Below, in pieces: positions 8,254 through 18,737 of a DNA stretch of 64,000 bases; within the stretch, counting starts at the first letter, position 1; each line of letters begins with the position of its first letter. Where the stretch lies: positions 17,059 through 81,058 of the forward strand of contig NZ_BONP01000018.1 in the NCBI RefSeq assembly GCF_016862775.1, written 5' to 3'. The position numbers were made by a program, and so were the translations under genes. Source of the stretch: Cellulomonas phragmiteti (lineage in GTDB: Bacteria; Actinomycetota; Actinomycetes; Actinomycetales; Cellulomonadaceae). Under the pieces are notes generated by a model, which was not told the origin of the DNA, ran no database searches, and was given only the letters and a program-made list of their open reading frames with translations.

Positions 8254-9566
8254 TGACGACCACCACGAACGAGCCGGTCTCCGCGACCGGCCTGTCGACG
8301 GACCACTCGCGTGCCGTCGCCGACGGCGCGCACACGCACGGCGTCGGCGGCGTGCCCGCGTCGTCGCGCGCCTCGCGCGCCACGAGCTTCGACGTCGCGG
8401 ACTTCCCGGTGCCCACCGGGCGCGAGGAGGAGTGGCGCTTCACCCCGGTCGACCGCCTCGCCGGGCTGTTCGCGGCCGCGACGGACGGCGTCCTGACCGG
8501 GCGCGGCGTCCTGACGACGGTCGTCGAGGCTCCCGAGGCGCGGGTCGAGATCGTCGACCGCGACGACGCGCGGCTCGGGACCGCCGGGCGCCCGGGCGAC
8601 CGTGCCGCGGCGACGGCGTGGGCCTCGTTCGAGCGCGCCACGATCCTCACGCTGCCGCGCGAGTCCGTGTCGTCGAAGGTCACCTCGATCGTCGTCGAGG
8701 GGGTGGAGGGCGCCGGACTCGCGGAGGCCCCGCTCGAACCGACGGCCGCCCACCTCCTCGTGCACGCCGAGCCGATGTCGCAGGGCGTCGTCGTGCTCGA
8801 CCACGTCGGGCACGCCAACCTCACCGAGACGGTCGAGATCGTCGCCGAGGACGGTGCGCACCTCACGGTCGTCTCCGTCCAGGACTGGGCCCCGGGCTCG
8901 GTGCACGCCGCGAGCCACCGGGTCCGCATCGGGCGCGACGCGACCGTCAAGCACATCGTGGTCACGCTCGGCGGCGACGTCGTGCGGATCACGCCCGACA
9001 CGGAGTTCGTCGGCGAGGGGGGCACGGTCACCGCGCTCGGCATGTACTTCGCCGACGCGGACCAGCACCAGGAGCACCGCCTGTTCGTCGACCACGCGGT
9101 CCCCAACTGCGTGTCGCGCGTGACCTACAAGGGCGCGCTGCAGGGCGTCGGCGCCCACACCGTCTGGGTCGGCGACGTGCTCATCCGCGCCGCCGCCGAG
9201 GGCACCGACACCTACGAGCTCAACCGCAACCTCGTCCTCACCGACGGGGCGCGGGCGGACTCGGTGCCGAACCTGGAGATCGAGACCGGTGTCATCGAGG
9301 GTGCCGGCCACGCCAGCGCCACCGGCCGGTTCGACGACGAGCAGCTGTTCTACCTGCGGGCGCGCGGCATCCCCGAGACCGACGCGCGACGGCTCGTCGT
9401 GCGCGGGTTCTTCGCCGAGCTGATCGGCGAGATCGGCGTGCCCGAGGTCGAGGAGCGGCTCGTCGCGTCGATCGACGCGGAGCTCGAGAAGTCGATGAGC
9501 GAGATCCTCGGGATCGCCCCGCAGCTCGAGGGCTCCGGCGCCGCGGCCACCACGGAGCGTGCATGA
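8253..9566 (+). CDS. sufD: Fe-S cluster assembly protein SufD
   Basis: A 437-residue partner of SufB in the SufBC2D complex. It shares the SUF beta-helix domain (about residues 140-370) and the C-terminal helical motif GRFDDEQLFYLRARGIPETDARRLVVRGF, which mirrors the SufB C-terminus. The N-terminal 60 residues are divergent and include TGREEEWRFTPVDRL, typical of SufD. The ATG shares its A with the sufB TGA stop, so translation is coupled. SufD helps iron entry and complex stability. Confidence 0.95.
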   Translation: MTTTTNEPVSATGLSTDHSRAVADGAHTHGVGGVPASSRASRATSFDVADFPVPTGREEEWRFTPVDRLAGLFAAATDGVLTGRGVLTTVVEAPEARVEIVDRDDARLGTAGRPGDRAAATAWASFERATILTLPRESVSSKVTSIVVEGVEGAGLAEAPLEPTAAHLLVHAEPMSQGVVVLDHVGHANLTETVEIVAEDGAHLTVVSVQDWAPGSVHAASHRVRIGRDATVKHIVVTLGGDVVRITPDTEFVGEGGTVTALGMYFADADQHQEHRLFVDHAVPNCVSRVTYKGALQGVGAHTVWVGDVLIRAAAEGTDTYELNRNLVLTDGARADSVPNLEIETGVIEGAGHASATGRFDDEQLFYLRARGIPETDARRLVVRGFFAELIGEIGVPEVEERLVASIDAELEKSMSEILGIAPQLEGSGAAATTERA

Positions 9567-9895
9567 GCGCCCAGCTGGCCTGCACCACCGCGGACGTGCC
9601 GGTCGCCGGCGCGCTGCGTGTCGAGCTCGTGGGCGACGCGGGACCCGTCGAGGTCGCCGTCGTCCGCGACGAGTCCGGCGAGTGGCACGCGATCAGCGAC
9701 GTCTGCTCGCACGGTGCCGTCTCCCTGTCGGACGGCGACGTCGAGGACTGCGCGATCGAGTGCTGGCTGCACGGGTCGAGGTTCGACCTGCGCTCCGGCA
9801 AGCCCCTGACGCCGCCCGCGATCCGTCCCGTCCCCGTCTACCCCGTGACCGTCGACGGCGAGCGTGTGCTCGTCGACGTCGACGCCCCGCTCTGA
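9563..9895 (+). CDS. Rieske-type 2Fe-2S ferredoxin in the suf operon
   Basis: A 110-residue soluble protein made almost wholly of a Rieske fold. The ligands are visible: C48-x-H50 (VCSHG) and C67-x2-H70 (CWLHG), which bind a 2Fe-2S cluster through two Cys and two His. It lacks a membrane anchor and so is a non-heme-iron-oxygenase-type ferredoxin. It overlaps sufD by 4 bp and precedes sufC by 20 bp, a placement also found in other actinobacteria. It may donate electrons during cluster assembly, but that role is inferred from position only. Confidence 0.9.
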   Translation: MSAQLACTTADVPVAGALRVELVGDAGPVEVAVVRDESGEWHAISDVCSHGAVSLSDGDVEDCAIECWLHGSRFDLRSGKPLTPPAIRPVPVYPVTVDGERVLVDVDAPL

Positions 9896-9915
9896 GCACC
9901 CGAGGAGTACCCCCG

Positions 9916-10680
9916 ATGTCCACCCTGGAGATCCGCGACCTGCACGTCAGCGTCGAGACGAAGGAGGGCGCCAAGCCCATCCTGCGCGGCGTCGACCTCA
10001 CCGTGAACAGCGGCGAGACCCACGCCATCATGGGCCCCAACGGGTCCGGCAAGTCCACGCTGGCGTACTCGCTGGCGGGCCACCCCAAGTACCAGATCAC
10101 CGCGGGCACCGTCCTGCTCGACGGCGCCGACGTGCTCGAGATGAGCGTCGACGAGCGTGCGCGGGCCGGGCTGTTCCTCGCCATGCAGTACCCCGTCGAG
10201 GTCCCCGGCGTCTCGGTGTCCAACTTCCTGCGGACCGCCAAGACGGCGATCTCCGGGGAGGCCCCGCCGCTGCGCTCGTGGGTCAAGGACGTCCGCACGG
10301 CGATGGACGACCTGCGCATGGACCCCACGTTCGCCGAGCGCTCGGTCAACGAGGGGTTCTCCGGCGGCGAGAAGAAGCGCCACGAGATCCTGCAGATGGA
10401 GCTCCTCAAGCCGCGCTTCGCGATCCTCGACGAGACCGACTCCGGCCTTGACGTCGACGCGCTGCGCGTGGTGTCCGAGGGCGTCAACCGCGTGCGGTCG
10501 ACCGGTGACGTCGGGATGCTGCTCATCACGCACTACACGCGCATCCTGCGGTACATCACGCCCGACTTCGTGCACGTCTTCGTCGACGGACGGATCGCCG
10601 AGGAGGGCGGCCCCGAGCTGGCCGACCGCCTCGAGAACGAGGGCTACGACAGGTTCCTGCCGGCCGGCACCTCGGTCTGA
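9916..10680 (+). CDS. sufC: Fe-S cluster assembly ATPase SufC
   Basis: A 254-residue ABC-type ATPase that dimerises on SufB-SufD and drives conformational change in the scaffold. Walker A GPNGSGKST spans residues 40-48; the signature is FSGGEKKRHEI, followed by Walker B FAILDETDSGLD and the switch His region LLITHYTRIL. There are no membrane segments. A GAGG site lies upstream of the ATG. It is the last gene before a strong hairpin that separates it from sufS. Confidence 0.96.
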   Translation: MSTLEIRDLHVSVETKEGAKPILRGVDLTVNSGETHAIMGPNGSGKSTLAYSLAGHPKYQITAGTVLLDGADVLEMSVDERARAGLFLAMQYPVEVPGVSVSNFLRTAKTAISGEAPPLRSWVKDVRTAMDDLRMDPTFAERSVNEGFSGGEKKRHEILQMELLKPRFAILDETDSGLDVDALRVVSEGVNRVRSTGDVGMLLITHYTRILRYITPDFVHVFVDGRIAEEGGPELADRLENEGYDRFLPAGTSV

Positions 10681-10688
10681 GCACGTCA

Positions 10689-12657
<1,969 letters not shown>

Positions 12658-12661
<4 letters not shown>

Positions 12662-13002
12662 CGACCGAACCGACCACCCCTGCCCCCACCACCGCGCCGA
12701 CGGCCGCGGACGTCGAGGAGGCGATGCGGGACGTCATCGACCCCGAGCTCGGCATCAACGTCGTCGACCTCGGCCTGGTGTACGGCGTCGTCGTCGACCA
12801 GACGAACACCGCGGTCATCGACATGACGCTCACGTCGGCGGCCTGCCCCCTGACGGACGTCATCGAGGACCAGTCGGCGCAGGCGCTCGACGGCCTCGTC
12901 GACGGGTTCCGCATCAACTGGGTGTGGATGCCGCCGTGGGGCCCCGAGAAGATCACGCCCGACGGTCGCGAGCAGATGCGGGCGCTGGGCTTCAACATCT
13001 GA
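12658..13002 (+). CDS. sufT: SufT-like DUF59 (MIP18) Fe-S maturation protein
   Basis: A 114-residue protein consisting of one DUF59/MIP18 domain after a short Thr/Pro-rich N-terminus. The family motif VIDPELGINVVDLGLVY is present, with the conserved Cys in TSAACPLTD and the WVWMPPWGPEKIT segment. Members (SufT, PaaD-like) help deliver Fe-S clusters to target proteins. It is the last gene of the suf operon, coupled to sufU by a 4-bp overlap and followed at once by a terminator. Confidence 0.9.
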
Positions 13003-13015
13003 GCACGCCAGCACC

Positions 13016-13058
13016 GCACGACGCCCCGCCCCCGCTGCGCGGGTGCGGGGCGTCGTGC
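13016..13058. terminator. suf operon terminator (bidirectional)
   Basis: A perfect 14-bp outer stem (13016-13029 with 13045-13058) with a further GC-rich inner stem lies 13 nt after the sufT stop. It also ends the opposing metallopeptidase gene at 13088. There is no T-tract. Confidence 0.75.
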
Positions 13059-13087
13059 GTGCGAACGTGAACCGGTCCGGCGACGCG

Positions 13088-13963
13088 TCAGAGGTCGGCT
13101 GTGGCGAAGGTGTCGCACGCCGCGAGCGACCCCTGCTCGTAGCCGATGATGAACCACTTCTGGCGCTGCTCGCTCGACCCGTGGGTCCACGTGTCGGGGT
13201 TCACGCCACCGCCGGACTGCTCCTGGATGTGGTCGTCGCCGACCACGGCCGCGGCGTCGAGCGCCTGGGCGAGCTCCTCGGCGGTCGGGGGCTCGAGGAA
13301 CGTCACGCCGGGCCGGTCCGGGTCCTCGCGCGTCGCGGCGTCACCGGCCCACATGCCCGCGTAGCAGTCGGCCTGGAGCTCGACGCGCACGGAGTCGGAC
13401 TCGGCGCCGCCACCGCTGCGGTCGGCGGCGTCGAAGACGCCCGTGAGGTTCTGGACGTGGTGCCCGTACTCGTGCGCGTAGATGTACATCTCCGCCAGGG
13501 GCCCGCCCTGGGCCCCGAACTGCTGCTGCAGCACCTCGAAGAACGAGACGTCGAGGTAGATGCCCTGGTCGGCCGGGCAGTAGAACGGGCCGGTGGACGA
13601 CGACGCCTGGCCGCAGCCCGTGGCGATGCCGCCGGTGAACTCGTTGGCCGTGGGGGCCACGAACGCCGTGCCCGCCGGGAGGGTCGCCTGCCAGAACGCG
13701 TCGAGGGACTGCACCGTGGCGGAGAACCGGCACAGCGGGTCGGTGTTCGCCTGCTCGACGGTGCACGCACCGACGTCACCGGTGGGCGCGCTCTGCCCGC
13801 CCGGCTGCCCGCCGTCGAGGACGCCGGACACGTCCTGCCCGGTGAACAGGTAGATCGCCAGCGCGATGATCCCGATGAGACCGCCGCCGCCCGCGGCGGC
13901 ACGTCCGCGGCCGTGGCGCCTGACCCGGCCGCCCTCGAAGCTGCCACCCTCGCTGAAAGTCAC
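13088..13963 (-). CDS. neutral zinc metallopeptidase (YpfJ/KPN_02809 family)
   Basis: A 291-residue membrane-anchored protein. An N-terminal cytosolic arm (MTFSEGGSFEGGRVRR) leads to one transmembrane helix (GGGGLIGIIALAIYLFTG, about 28-45) and a large extracytoplasmic domain. The zinc motif HEYGHHVQNLTG is near residue 165, and ELQADCYAGMWAG follows as the third-ligand region. Cysteines in the exported domain may form disulfides. I chose the second of two GTG codons (13963): it gives the usual MTF start and lies exactly 6 nt after a TACCGT element, which a start at 13969 would not allow. The peptidase substrate is unknown. Confidence 0.85.
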   Translation of the reverse strand: MTFSEGGSFEGGRVRRHGRGRAAAGGGGLIGIIALAIYLFTGQDVSGVLDGGQPGGQSAPTGDVGACTVEQANTDPLCRFSATVQSLDAFWQATLPAGTAFVAPTANEFTGGIATGCGQASSSTGPFYCPADQGIYLDVSFFEVLQQQFGAQGGPLAEMYIYAHEYGHHVQNLTGVFDAADRSGGGAESDSVRVELQADCYAGMWAGDAATREDPDRPGVTFLEPPTAEELAQALDAAAVVGDDHIQEQSGGGVNPDTWTHGSSEQRQKWFIIGYEQGSLAACDTFATADL

Positions 13964-13969
13964 GGGCAC

Positions 13970-13975
13970 ACGGTA
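13970..13975 (-). promoter_or_regulatory. -10-like element TACCGT, leaderless metallopeptidase
   Basis: TACCGT lies 6 nt before the GTG at 13963. It decides the start, because the alternative GTG at 13969 would directly abut the hexamer. Confidence 0.55.
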
Positions 13976-14030
13976 GTGGGGGACCGAGGTGCGCGCGCGG
14001 GCAGCGGCCGGCCCGCCGGCGGGCGCCGCG

Positions 14031-14666
14031 TCAGTCGGTCAGCCCGCGCGCGGCGAGCGCGTCGCCCGTGGTCCGGGCGTGGCCGACCATGCGCACGGCC
14101 GCGGGGACGACGACGGCCCGCGGGTCACGGTCGAGCCCCCGGGCGCGCGCGGCGTCGCGTGACTCACCCACGACCTGCACGAGCACGGGCACGGTCCGCA
14201 GGAACAGCCCCACGGTCAGCGCGACCGTCTCGGGCGGCAGGCCGACGTGCCGCAGCGGACGCGCGGCACGGGCGACGACCGCCAGGAGGTCGTCGGCACG
14301 GGTCGTCGCGGTCACGAGGGCGCCGGCCAGGACCAGCGTGAGGAGGTCGAGCGCGACCTCCGCCCCCGTCGCCGGGCCCCGCACCCACGCCTGGTAGGTC
14401 CCCAGCGCCCCCGCGGTGAGGACCACCGGCAGCAGACCACGGGTCGCACGGTGCCACGGCACCCGCGCCAGCGCCGTCAGGAGGACGACGACCCCGAGCC
14501 CGGCTGCGGCCACCCACGGACCGAGCGGCAGCACGACGACGACCCCCGTCGCGGCCAGCAGCAGGAGCTTGAGCATCGCCGGCAGCCGGTGGACCGGTCC
14601 GGCACCGGGGTGGTGCAGCCCCAGCGGACCCGCCCACGGCGGTCGCAGCGGACGACCCTGCGTCAC
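14031..14666 (-). CDS. bioN: ECF transporter T component BioN
   Basis: A 211-residue membrane protein of the CbiQ/EcfT family. It has four to five predicted helices in residues 35-130 and a C-terminal coupling region with ESRDAARARGLDRDP; the Ala-Arg-Gly signature of EcfT proteins that contacts the ATPase is visible there. The GTG start overlaps the stop of the ATPase gene by 4 bp. Following bioY and its ATPase, it completes a dedicated biotin ECF importer. Confidence 0.88.
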   Translation of the reverse strand: MTQGRPLRPPWAGPLGLHHPGAGPVHRLPAMLKLLLLAATGVVVVLPLGPWVAAAGLGVVVLLTALARVPWHRATRGLLPVVLTAGALGTYQAWVRGPATGAEVALDLLTLVLAGALVTATTRADDLLAVVARAARPLRHVGLPPETVALTVGLFLRTVPVLVQVVGESRDAARARGLDRDPRAVVVPAAVRMVGHARTTGDALAARGLTD

Positions 14667-15415
14667 GACGCCGCCGGCCCGGCGCCTCGCGCGGCGTGGT
14701 CGGGGCGCGGGGCCCCCATCAGCTCCCGGTAGTGCGCCAGTGCCGGCCCGGGGGCGTCGTCGGCCACCACCAGCCCCTCGTCGACCACCAGCACGCGCTC
14801 GGCCCGTGCGGCGGCCTCCAGGTCGTGGGTGACGACGACGACCTGCTGGTCGAGCGTCGCGAGCAGCGCGTCGACGTGCGTGCGCCAGCGCAGGTCGAGC
14901 AGCGTCGTCGGCTCGTCGCACACCAGCACCGCGGGCTCGGTCGCCAGGACCGCGGCGAGGGCGAGCAGCTGGCGCTGGCCCCCGGACAGGGCGTGCACGG
15001 AGACGTGGGCGCGCTCGGCCAGCCCGTACCGCGCCAGCACGTCGAGCGCTCGTGCCTCGCGCTCGCGGGCGTCCGGGACCGTGCGCCGCAGGGACAGCGC
15101 GACGTCCTCGACCGGCGTCGGCATGACGATCTGCGCGTCGGGGTCGGTGAACACGAACCCGACGCGGCGGCGCACGGCCGGGCCGTCGGACGCGGTGTCG
15201 AGCCCGTCGACGCGCACGTGCCCCGCCGAGGGCAGCACCAGCCCGTTGAGCAGGCGCGCCAGGGTCGACTTGCCCGACCCGTTGGCGCCGACGACGGCGA
15301 CGTGACGCTCGGCCAGCCGCAGGGACACCGGCCCCAGGAGCCGCACGACGCGGTCCGGGCCACCGGCCGGGTCCGGGGACCAGGCGGTGACCTCGGCCGC
15401 GTCGAGCTCGATCAC
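14663..15415 (-). CDS. bioM: ECF transporter ATPase BioM
   Basis: A 250-residue ABC ATPase powering biotin uptake. Walker A GANGSGKST is near residue 44, the Q-loop region FTDPDAQIVMPTPVEDVALSL is characteristic of ECF ATPases, and the signature LSGGQRQLLALAAVLATEP precedes Walker B VLVCDEPTTLLD. The GTG start lies 4 nt after the bioY stop, and the 3' end overlaps bioN. Only one ATPase is encoded, so a homodimer is expected, as in BioMNY. Confidence 0.9.
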   Translation of the reverse strand: MIELDAAEVTAWSPDPAGGPDRVVRLLGPVSLRLAERHVAVVGANGSGKSTLARLLNGLVLPSAGHVRVDGLDTASDGPAVRRRVGFVFTDPDAQIVMPTPVEDVALSLRRTVPDAREREARALDVLARYGLAERAHVSVHALSGGQRQLLALAAVLATEPAVLVCDEPTTLLDLRWRTHVDALLATLDQQVVVVTHDLEAAARAERVLVVDEGLVVADDAPGPALAHYRELMGAPRPDHAARGAGPAAS

Positions 15416-15419
15416 GGCG

Positions 15420-16088
15420 TCAGCGCCGGCCGCGGCGCAGGTCGGGGAACGCGCGCAGCACCGCGAGCGTCACACCGGCGGCGAGCAGGTTCTTGACCAC
15501 GTCACCCGGCCAGTAGACGACGTCGATCGCGAGCGCCTCGGCCGGGGAGACGCCGAGCCGGGCGACCAGCCCGAGGATGCCGGCGGGGTGCGTCACGAGG
15601 AACGACGAGCCGAGCCCGGCCGCGACGAGCAGCGGGTACCGCCACGCGGCCCGCGGCACGCGCAGCGCGAGCCCGCCGAGCCACCCGGCGACGGCCGCGG
15701 CCAGCGGGAACGCGAGCAGGTAGCCGACCGACGGCTTGCCGAGCACGCCGAGGCCACCGGTCATCTCGGCGAAGACGGGGACCCCCGCCAGGCCCACGAC
15801 CAGGTAGAGCGTCACGGCGAGGAACCCGCGCCGTGCCCCGAGGACGAGGCCGGCGACGACCACGCCGAACGTCTGGAGCGTGATCGGCACGCCGGAGCCC
15901 GTGGGGATCGCCGGCACCAGCGCGCACGCCGCGACGAACGCGGCGAACGTCGCGACGAGGGCGACGTCCGTGCTCGTCCGTCGAGCGGGCTGCGGGGGCG
16001 GGGGGTCGGTCAGGAGGCCGGGGACCTCCGCCGCGGTCGCCGACGGGACCGTCCGGGTGGTGCTGTCGTCCGGGGAACTGGTGGACAT
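15420..16088 (-). CDS. bioY: biotin transporter substrate-binding subunit BioY
   Basis: A 222-residue S component that binds biotin in the membrane. An unusually long polar N-terminal stretch (about 40 residues, Thr/Pro rich) precedes six hydrophobic segments. Family motifs include PITLQTFGVVVAGLVLGARRG, GLAGVPVFAEMTGGLG, and GYLLAFPLAA. The ATG is preferred over longer frames because a GGGAG site lies just upstream. It is first in the bioY-bioM-bioN operon and shares its upstream region with a divergent ABC-F gene. Confidence 0.92.
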   Translation of the reverse strand: MSTSSPDDSTTRTVPSATAAEVPGLLTDPPPPQPARRTSTDVALVATFAAFVAACALVPAIPTGSGVPITLQTFGVVVAGLVLGARRGFLAVTLYLVVGLAGVPVFAEMTGGLGVLGKPSVGYLLAFPLAAAVAGWLGGLALRVPRAAWRYPLLVAAGLGSSFLVTHPAGILGLVARLGVSPAEALAIDVVYWPGDVVKNLLAAGVTLAVLRAFPDLRRGRR

Positions 16089-16143
16089 GTGGTGGCTCCC
16101 GCCGGTGAGGATGGGGTGGAGGGTCGGCGCCCGACCGCTCGCC

Positions 16144-16164
16144 ACGCTAGCGGCTGGGTACGAT
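16144..16164. promoter_or_regulatory. divergent promoter pair bioY / ABC-F
   Basis: Two -10-like hexamers lie back to back: TAGCGT on the minus strand (16144-16149) for bioY and TACGAT on the plus strand (16159-16164) for the ABC-F gene. Both give leaders of about 50-60 nt. I see no inverted repeat that would indicate a BirA/BioR operator. Confidence 0.4.
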
Positions 16165-16230
16165 GGTCGGCGTTTGTGCCGGGGGCCAGAACCCGCCCGG
16201 TCTTCTCGTAGGAAACCGAGGAACACCCCT

Positions 16231-17829
16231 GTGATCACCGCTTCGGGCGTCGAGCTGCGCGTCGGCGCCCGCGTCCTGCTGGAACCGACGACGTTCCGGA
16301 TCGCCTCCGGCGACCGGATCGGGCTCGTGGGCCGCAACGGCGCGGGCAAGACGACGCTCACGCGCACGCTGGCGGGGGAGACCCAGCCCACGGGCGGGAC
16401 GATCTCCCGCAGCGGCGAGGTCGGCTACCTGCCGCAGGACCCGGGCTCGGGCGACCTCACGCAGCTCGCGATGAACCGGGTGCTCTCGGCGCGCGGGCTG
16501 GACGCGGTGCTGGCGTCGATGCGGGAGACCGAGGGCCTCATGGCCTCGGCCGACGACGCGACGCGCGACAAGGCGATGGAGCGGTACACGAAGCTCGAGG
16601 CCCGCTTCACCGCGGCCGGCGGCTACGCGGCCGAGAGCGAGGCGCACCGCATCACCGCGGCGCTGGGCCTCGACGACCGGGTGCTGGGCCAGGACCTGGG
16701 GACGCTGTCGGGTGGTCAGCGTCGCCGGGTCGAGCTCGCCCGGATCCTGTTCTCGGGAGCCGACACGCTGCTGCTCGACGAGCCGACGAACCACCTCGAC
16801 GCCGACTCGATCGTGTGGCTGCGCGAGTACCTCAAGAGCTACCCCGGCGGGTTCGTCGTCATCAGCCACGACGTCGAGCTGCTGCGCGCCACCGTCAACA
16901 AGGTGTTCCACCTCGACGCCAACCGCTCCCAGCTCGACCTGTACAACCTCGGCTGGGACGCCTACCTGCAGCAGCGGGAGACCGACGAGAAGCGCCGCCG
17001 GCGCGAGCGCGCCAACGCCGAGAAGAAGGCGGCCACGCTCCTGGCCCAGGCCGACAAGATGCGCGCGAAGGCCACCAAGGCCGTCGCGGCGCAGAACATG
17101 GCCCGCCGCGCCGAGCGCATGCTGTCGGGCCTGGACGCGGTCCGGGTCAACGACAAGGTCGCCCGGCTGCGGTTCCCCGACCCGGCGCCGTGCGGGCGCA
17201 CGCCGCTCACGGCCGAGGGGCTGTCGAAGTCCTACGGCTCGCAGGAGGTCTTCACGGACGTCTCGCTGGCCATCGACCGGGGCAGCAAGGTCGTCGTCCT
17301 GGGGCTCAACGGCGCCGGCAAGACGACGCTGCTGCGCATGCTGGGAGGGCTGCAGGAGCCGGACACGGGCGAGGTGAAGCCGGGTCACGGGCTCAAGCTG
17401 GGCTACTACGCGCAGGAGCACGAGACGCTCGACCTGTCGCGCACCGTCCTGGAGAACCTGCGCACCGCCGCGCCGGACCTCACGGACACGCAGGTGCGGT
17501 CCGTCCTCGGGTCGTTCCTGTTCTCCGGGGACGACGCCGACAAGCCGGCCCGGGTCCTGTCGGGCGGGGAGAAGACCCGTCTCGCGCTGGCGACCCTGGT
17601 CGTGTCGAGCGCCAACGTCCTGCTGCTCGACGAGCCGACGAACAACCTGGACCCGGCGTCCCGCGAGGAGATCCTCGCGGCGCTGCGCGGGTACCAGGGC
17701 GCGGTCGTGCTCGTCAGCCACGACGAGGGCGCCGTCACCGCGCTCGAGCCCGAGCGCGTCCTGCTGCTGCCCGACGGCGACGAGGACCTGTGGGGTCCGG
17801 ACTACCTGGACCTCATCGCGCTGGCCTGA
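16231..17829 (+). CDS. ABC-F family ribosome-associated ATPase
   Basis: A 532-residue cytoplasmic protein with two ABC domains and no membrane segment. The first has Walker A GRNGAGKTT (about residue 34) and LSGGQRRRVELARIL; the second has GLNGAGKTT (about 355) and LSGGEKTRLALATLV. The charged helical linker between them (about 250-300; KRRRRERANAEKKAA) is the P-site tRNA interaction region of ABC-F proteins. Members rescue or gate ribosomes and some protect against ribosome-targeting antibiotics. The GTG start has an upstream AGGAA-like site. The last 28 bases overlap the convergent SURF1 gene. Confidence 0.92.
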   Translation: MITASGVELRVGARVLLEPTTFRIASGDRIGLVGRNGAGKTTLTRTLAGETQPTGGTISRSGEVGYLPQDPGSGDLTQLAMNRVLSARGLDAVLASMRETEGLMASADDATRDKAMERYTKLEARFTAAGGYAAESEAHRITAALGLDDRVLGQDLGTLSGGQRRRVELARILFSGADTLLLDEPTNHLDADSIVWLREYLKSYPGGFVVISHDVELLRATVNKVFHLDANRSQLDLYNLGWDAYLQQRETDEKRRRRERANAEKKAATLLAQADKMRAKATKAVAAQNMARRAERMLSGLDAVRVNDKVARLRFPDPAPCGRTPLTAEGLSKSYGSQEVFTDVSLAIDRGSKVVVLGLNGAGKTTLLRMLGGLQEPDTGEVKPGHGLKLGYYAQEHETLDLSRTVLENLRTAAPDLTDTQVRSVLGSFLFSGDDADKPARVLSGGEKTRLALATLVVSSANVLLLDEPTNNLDPASREEILAALRGYQGAVVLVSHDEGAVTALEPERVLLLPDGDEDLWGPDYLDLIALA

Positions 17830-18737
17830 CGGGCGTCGCCCGGGTCCTGCTGGGCGGCGATCTCGGCGTCCTCGGCGAGCTCGTCGCGGCCCGGCGACCG
17901 GCGGGGTCGCGCGGGGCGCAGCGTGGGCGGTCCGTCCCCCACGGTGACCACCGACGTCCACTCGCGCCGGGCCGCCACGCTGAACGCCACGAGCCCGCCG
18001 AGCGCGAACACCCACCACTGGAACGCGTACGACAGGTGCGAGCCGGGGTCGGTGCTGGGCGCGGCGAGCGCACCGAGCGGCTCGGCCGGTGCGGGGTCCT
18101 CCCGCACGAGCGACCCGTAGGCGGCGTACGGCGCGCCCTCGACGCCGCCGGCGGCGAGGACCTGGGCGGGGGCGATCGCCTGCACCTGGCCGGCCGGGGC
18201 GTCGCGGCGGCTCGTCGCCTCGCCGGGTCGCAGCCGGACCGTCACCGTGACCTCACCCGGTGGCGACGCGGGGACCTCGACGTCCACCGAGCCGTCCGCG
18301 CCGGTGGGCACCCAGCCGCGGTCGACGACGAGCACCCCGCCCGCGCCGACCGGGGCGCCCGCGGACGTCGGGGCGGCGTCCGTGACGAGCAGCGGGACGA
18401 GCGCGTGGTAGGCTGGCGTGCTGTCGACGGGACGGTTGCGCAGCAGGACGGTCGCGTCGTCGAGGTACCGCCCGCGGACCTGCACCGAGCGCCACGCGTC
18501 GGCGTCGGGGAGGGCGGCCGCGGGATCGGCGACGACGTCCGCCAGGTCGACCGCCGGCGCGGCGTAGTTCGCCTCGACGACGGCGATCGCCGCGTCCCGG
18601 TCGACGTGCCGCTGCCACTGCCACCGCCCCAGCAGGGTGCACACCACGGCGACGACGACGGCGAGCACCAGCAGCACGACCGCTTGCCGACGGGCCGCGG
18701 CGCGCAGGTCCACGGCCGCGGGTGGTGCGTCGGTCAC
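17802..18737 (-). CDS. SURF1 family cytochrome oxidase assembly protein
   Basis: A 311-residue membrane protein. The first helix (about residues 15-38, VVLLVLAVVVAVVCTLLGRWQWQR) carries the GRWQWQR signature, and the second helix (about 240-262, YAFQWWVFALGGLVAFSVA) carries the QWW signature. The roughly 200-residue extracytoplasmic domain lies between them. SURF1 helps build heme-copper oxidases, consistent with ctaA in the same window. A polar tail of about 45 residues follows the last helix and overlaps the ABC-F gene by 28 bp tail to tail. The GTG start overlaps the upstream small gene by 4 bp. Confidence 0.9.
   Translation of the reverse strand: MTDAPPAAVDLRAAARRQAVVLLVLAVVVAVVCTLLGRWQWQRHVDRDAAIAVVEANYAAPAVDLADVVADPAAALPDADAWRSVQVRGRYLDDATVLLRNRPVDSTPAYHALVPLLVTDAAPTSAGAPVGAGGVLVVDRGWVPTGADGSVDVEVPASPPGEVTVTVRLRPGEATSRRDAPAGQVQAIAPAQVLAAGGVEGAPYAAYGSLVREDPAPAEPLGALAAPSTDPGSHLSYAFQWWVFALGGLVAFSVAARREWTSVVTVGDGPPTLRPARPRRSPGRDELAEDAEIAAQQDPGDARQASAMRSR

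Noticed and set aside
16089..16230. Biotin repressor operator upstream of bioY
   Set aside because: Only two back-to-back -10-like elements are visible; no inverted repeat resembling known BirA or BioR sites was found.
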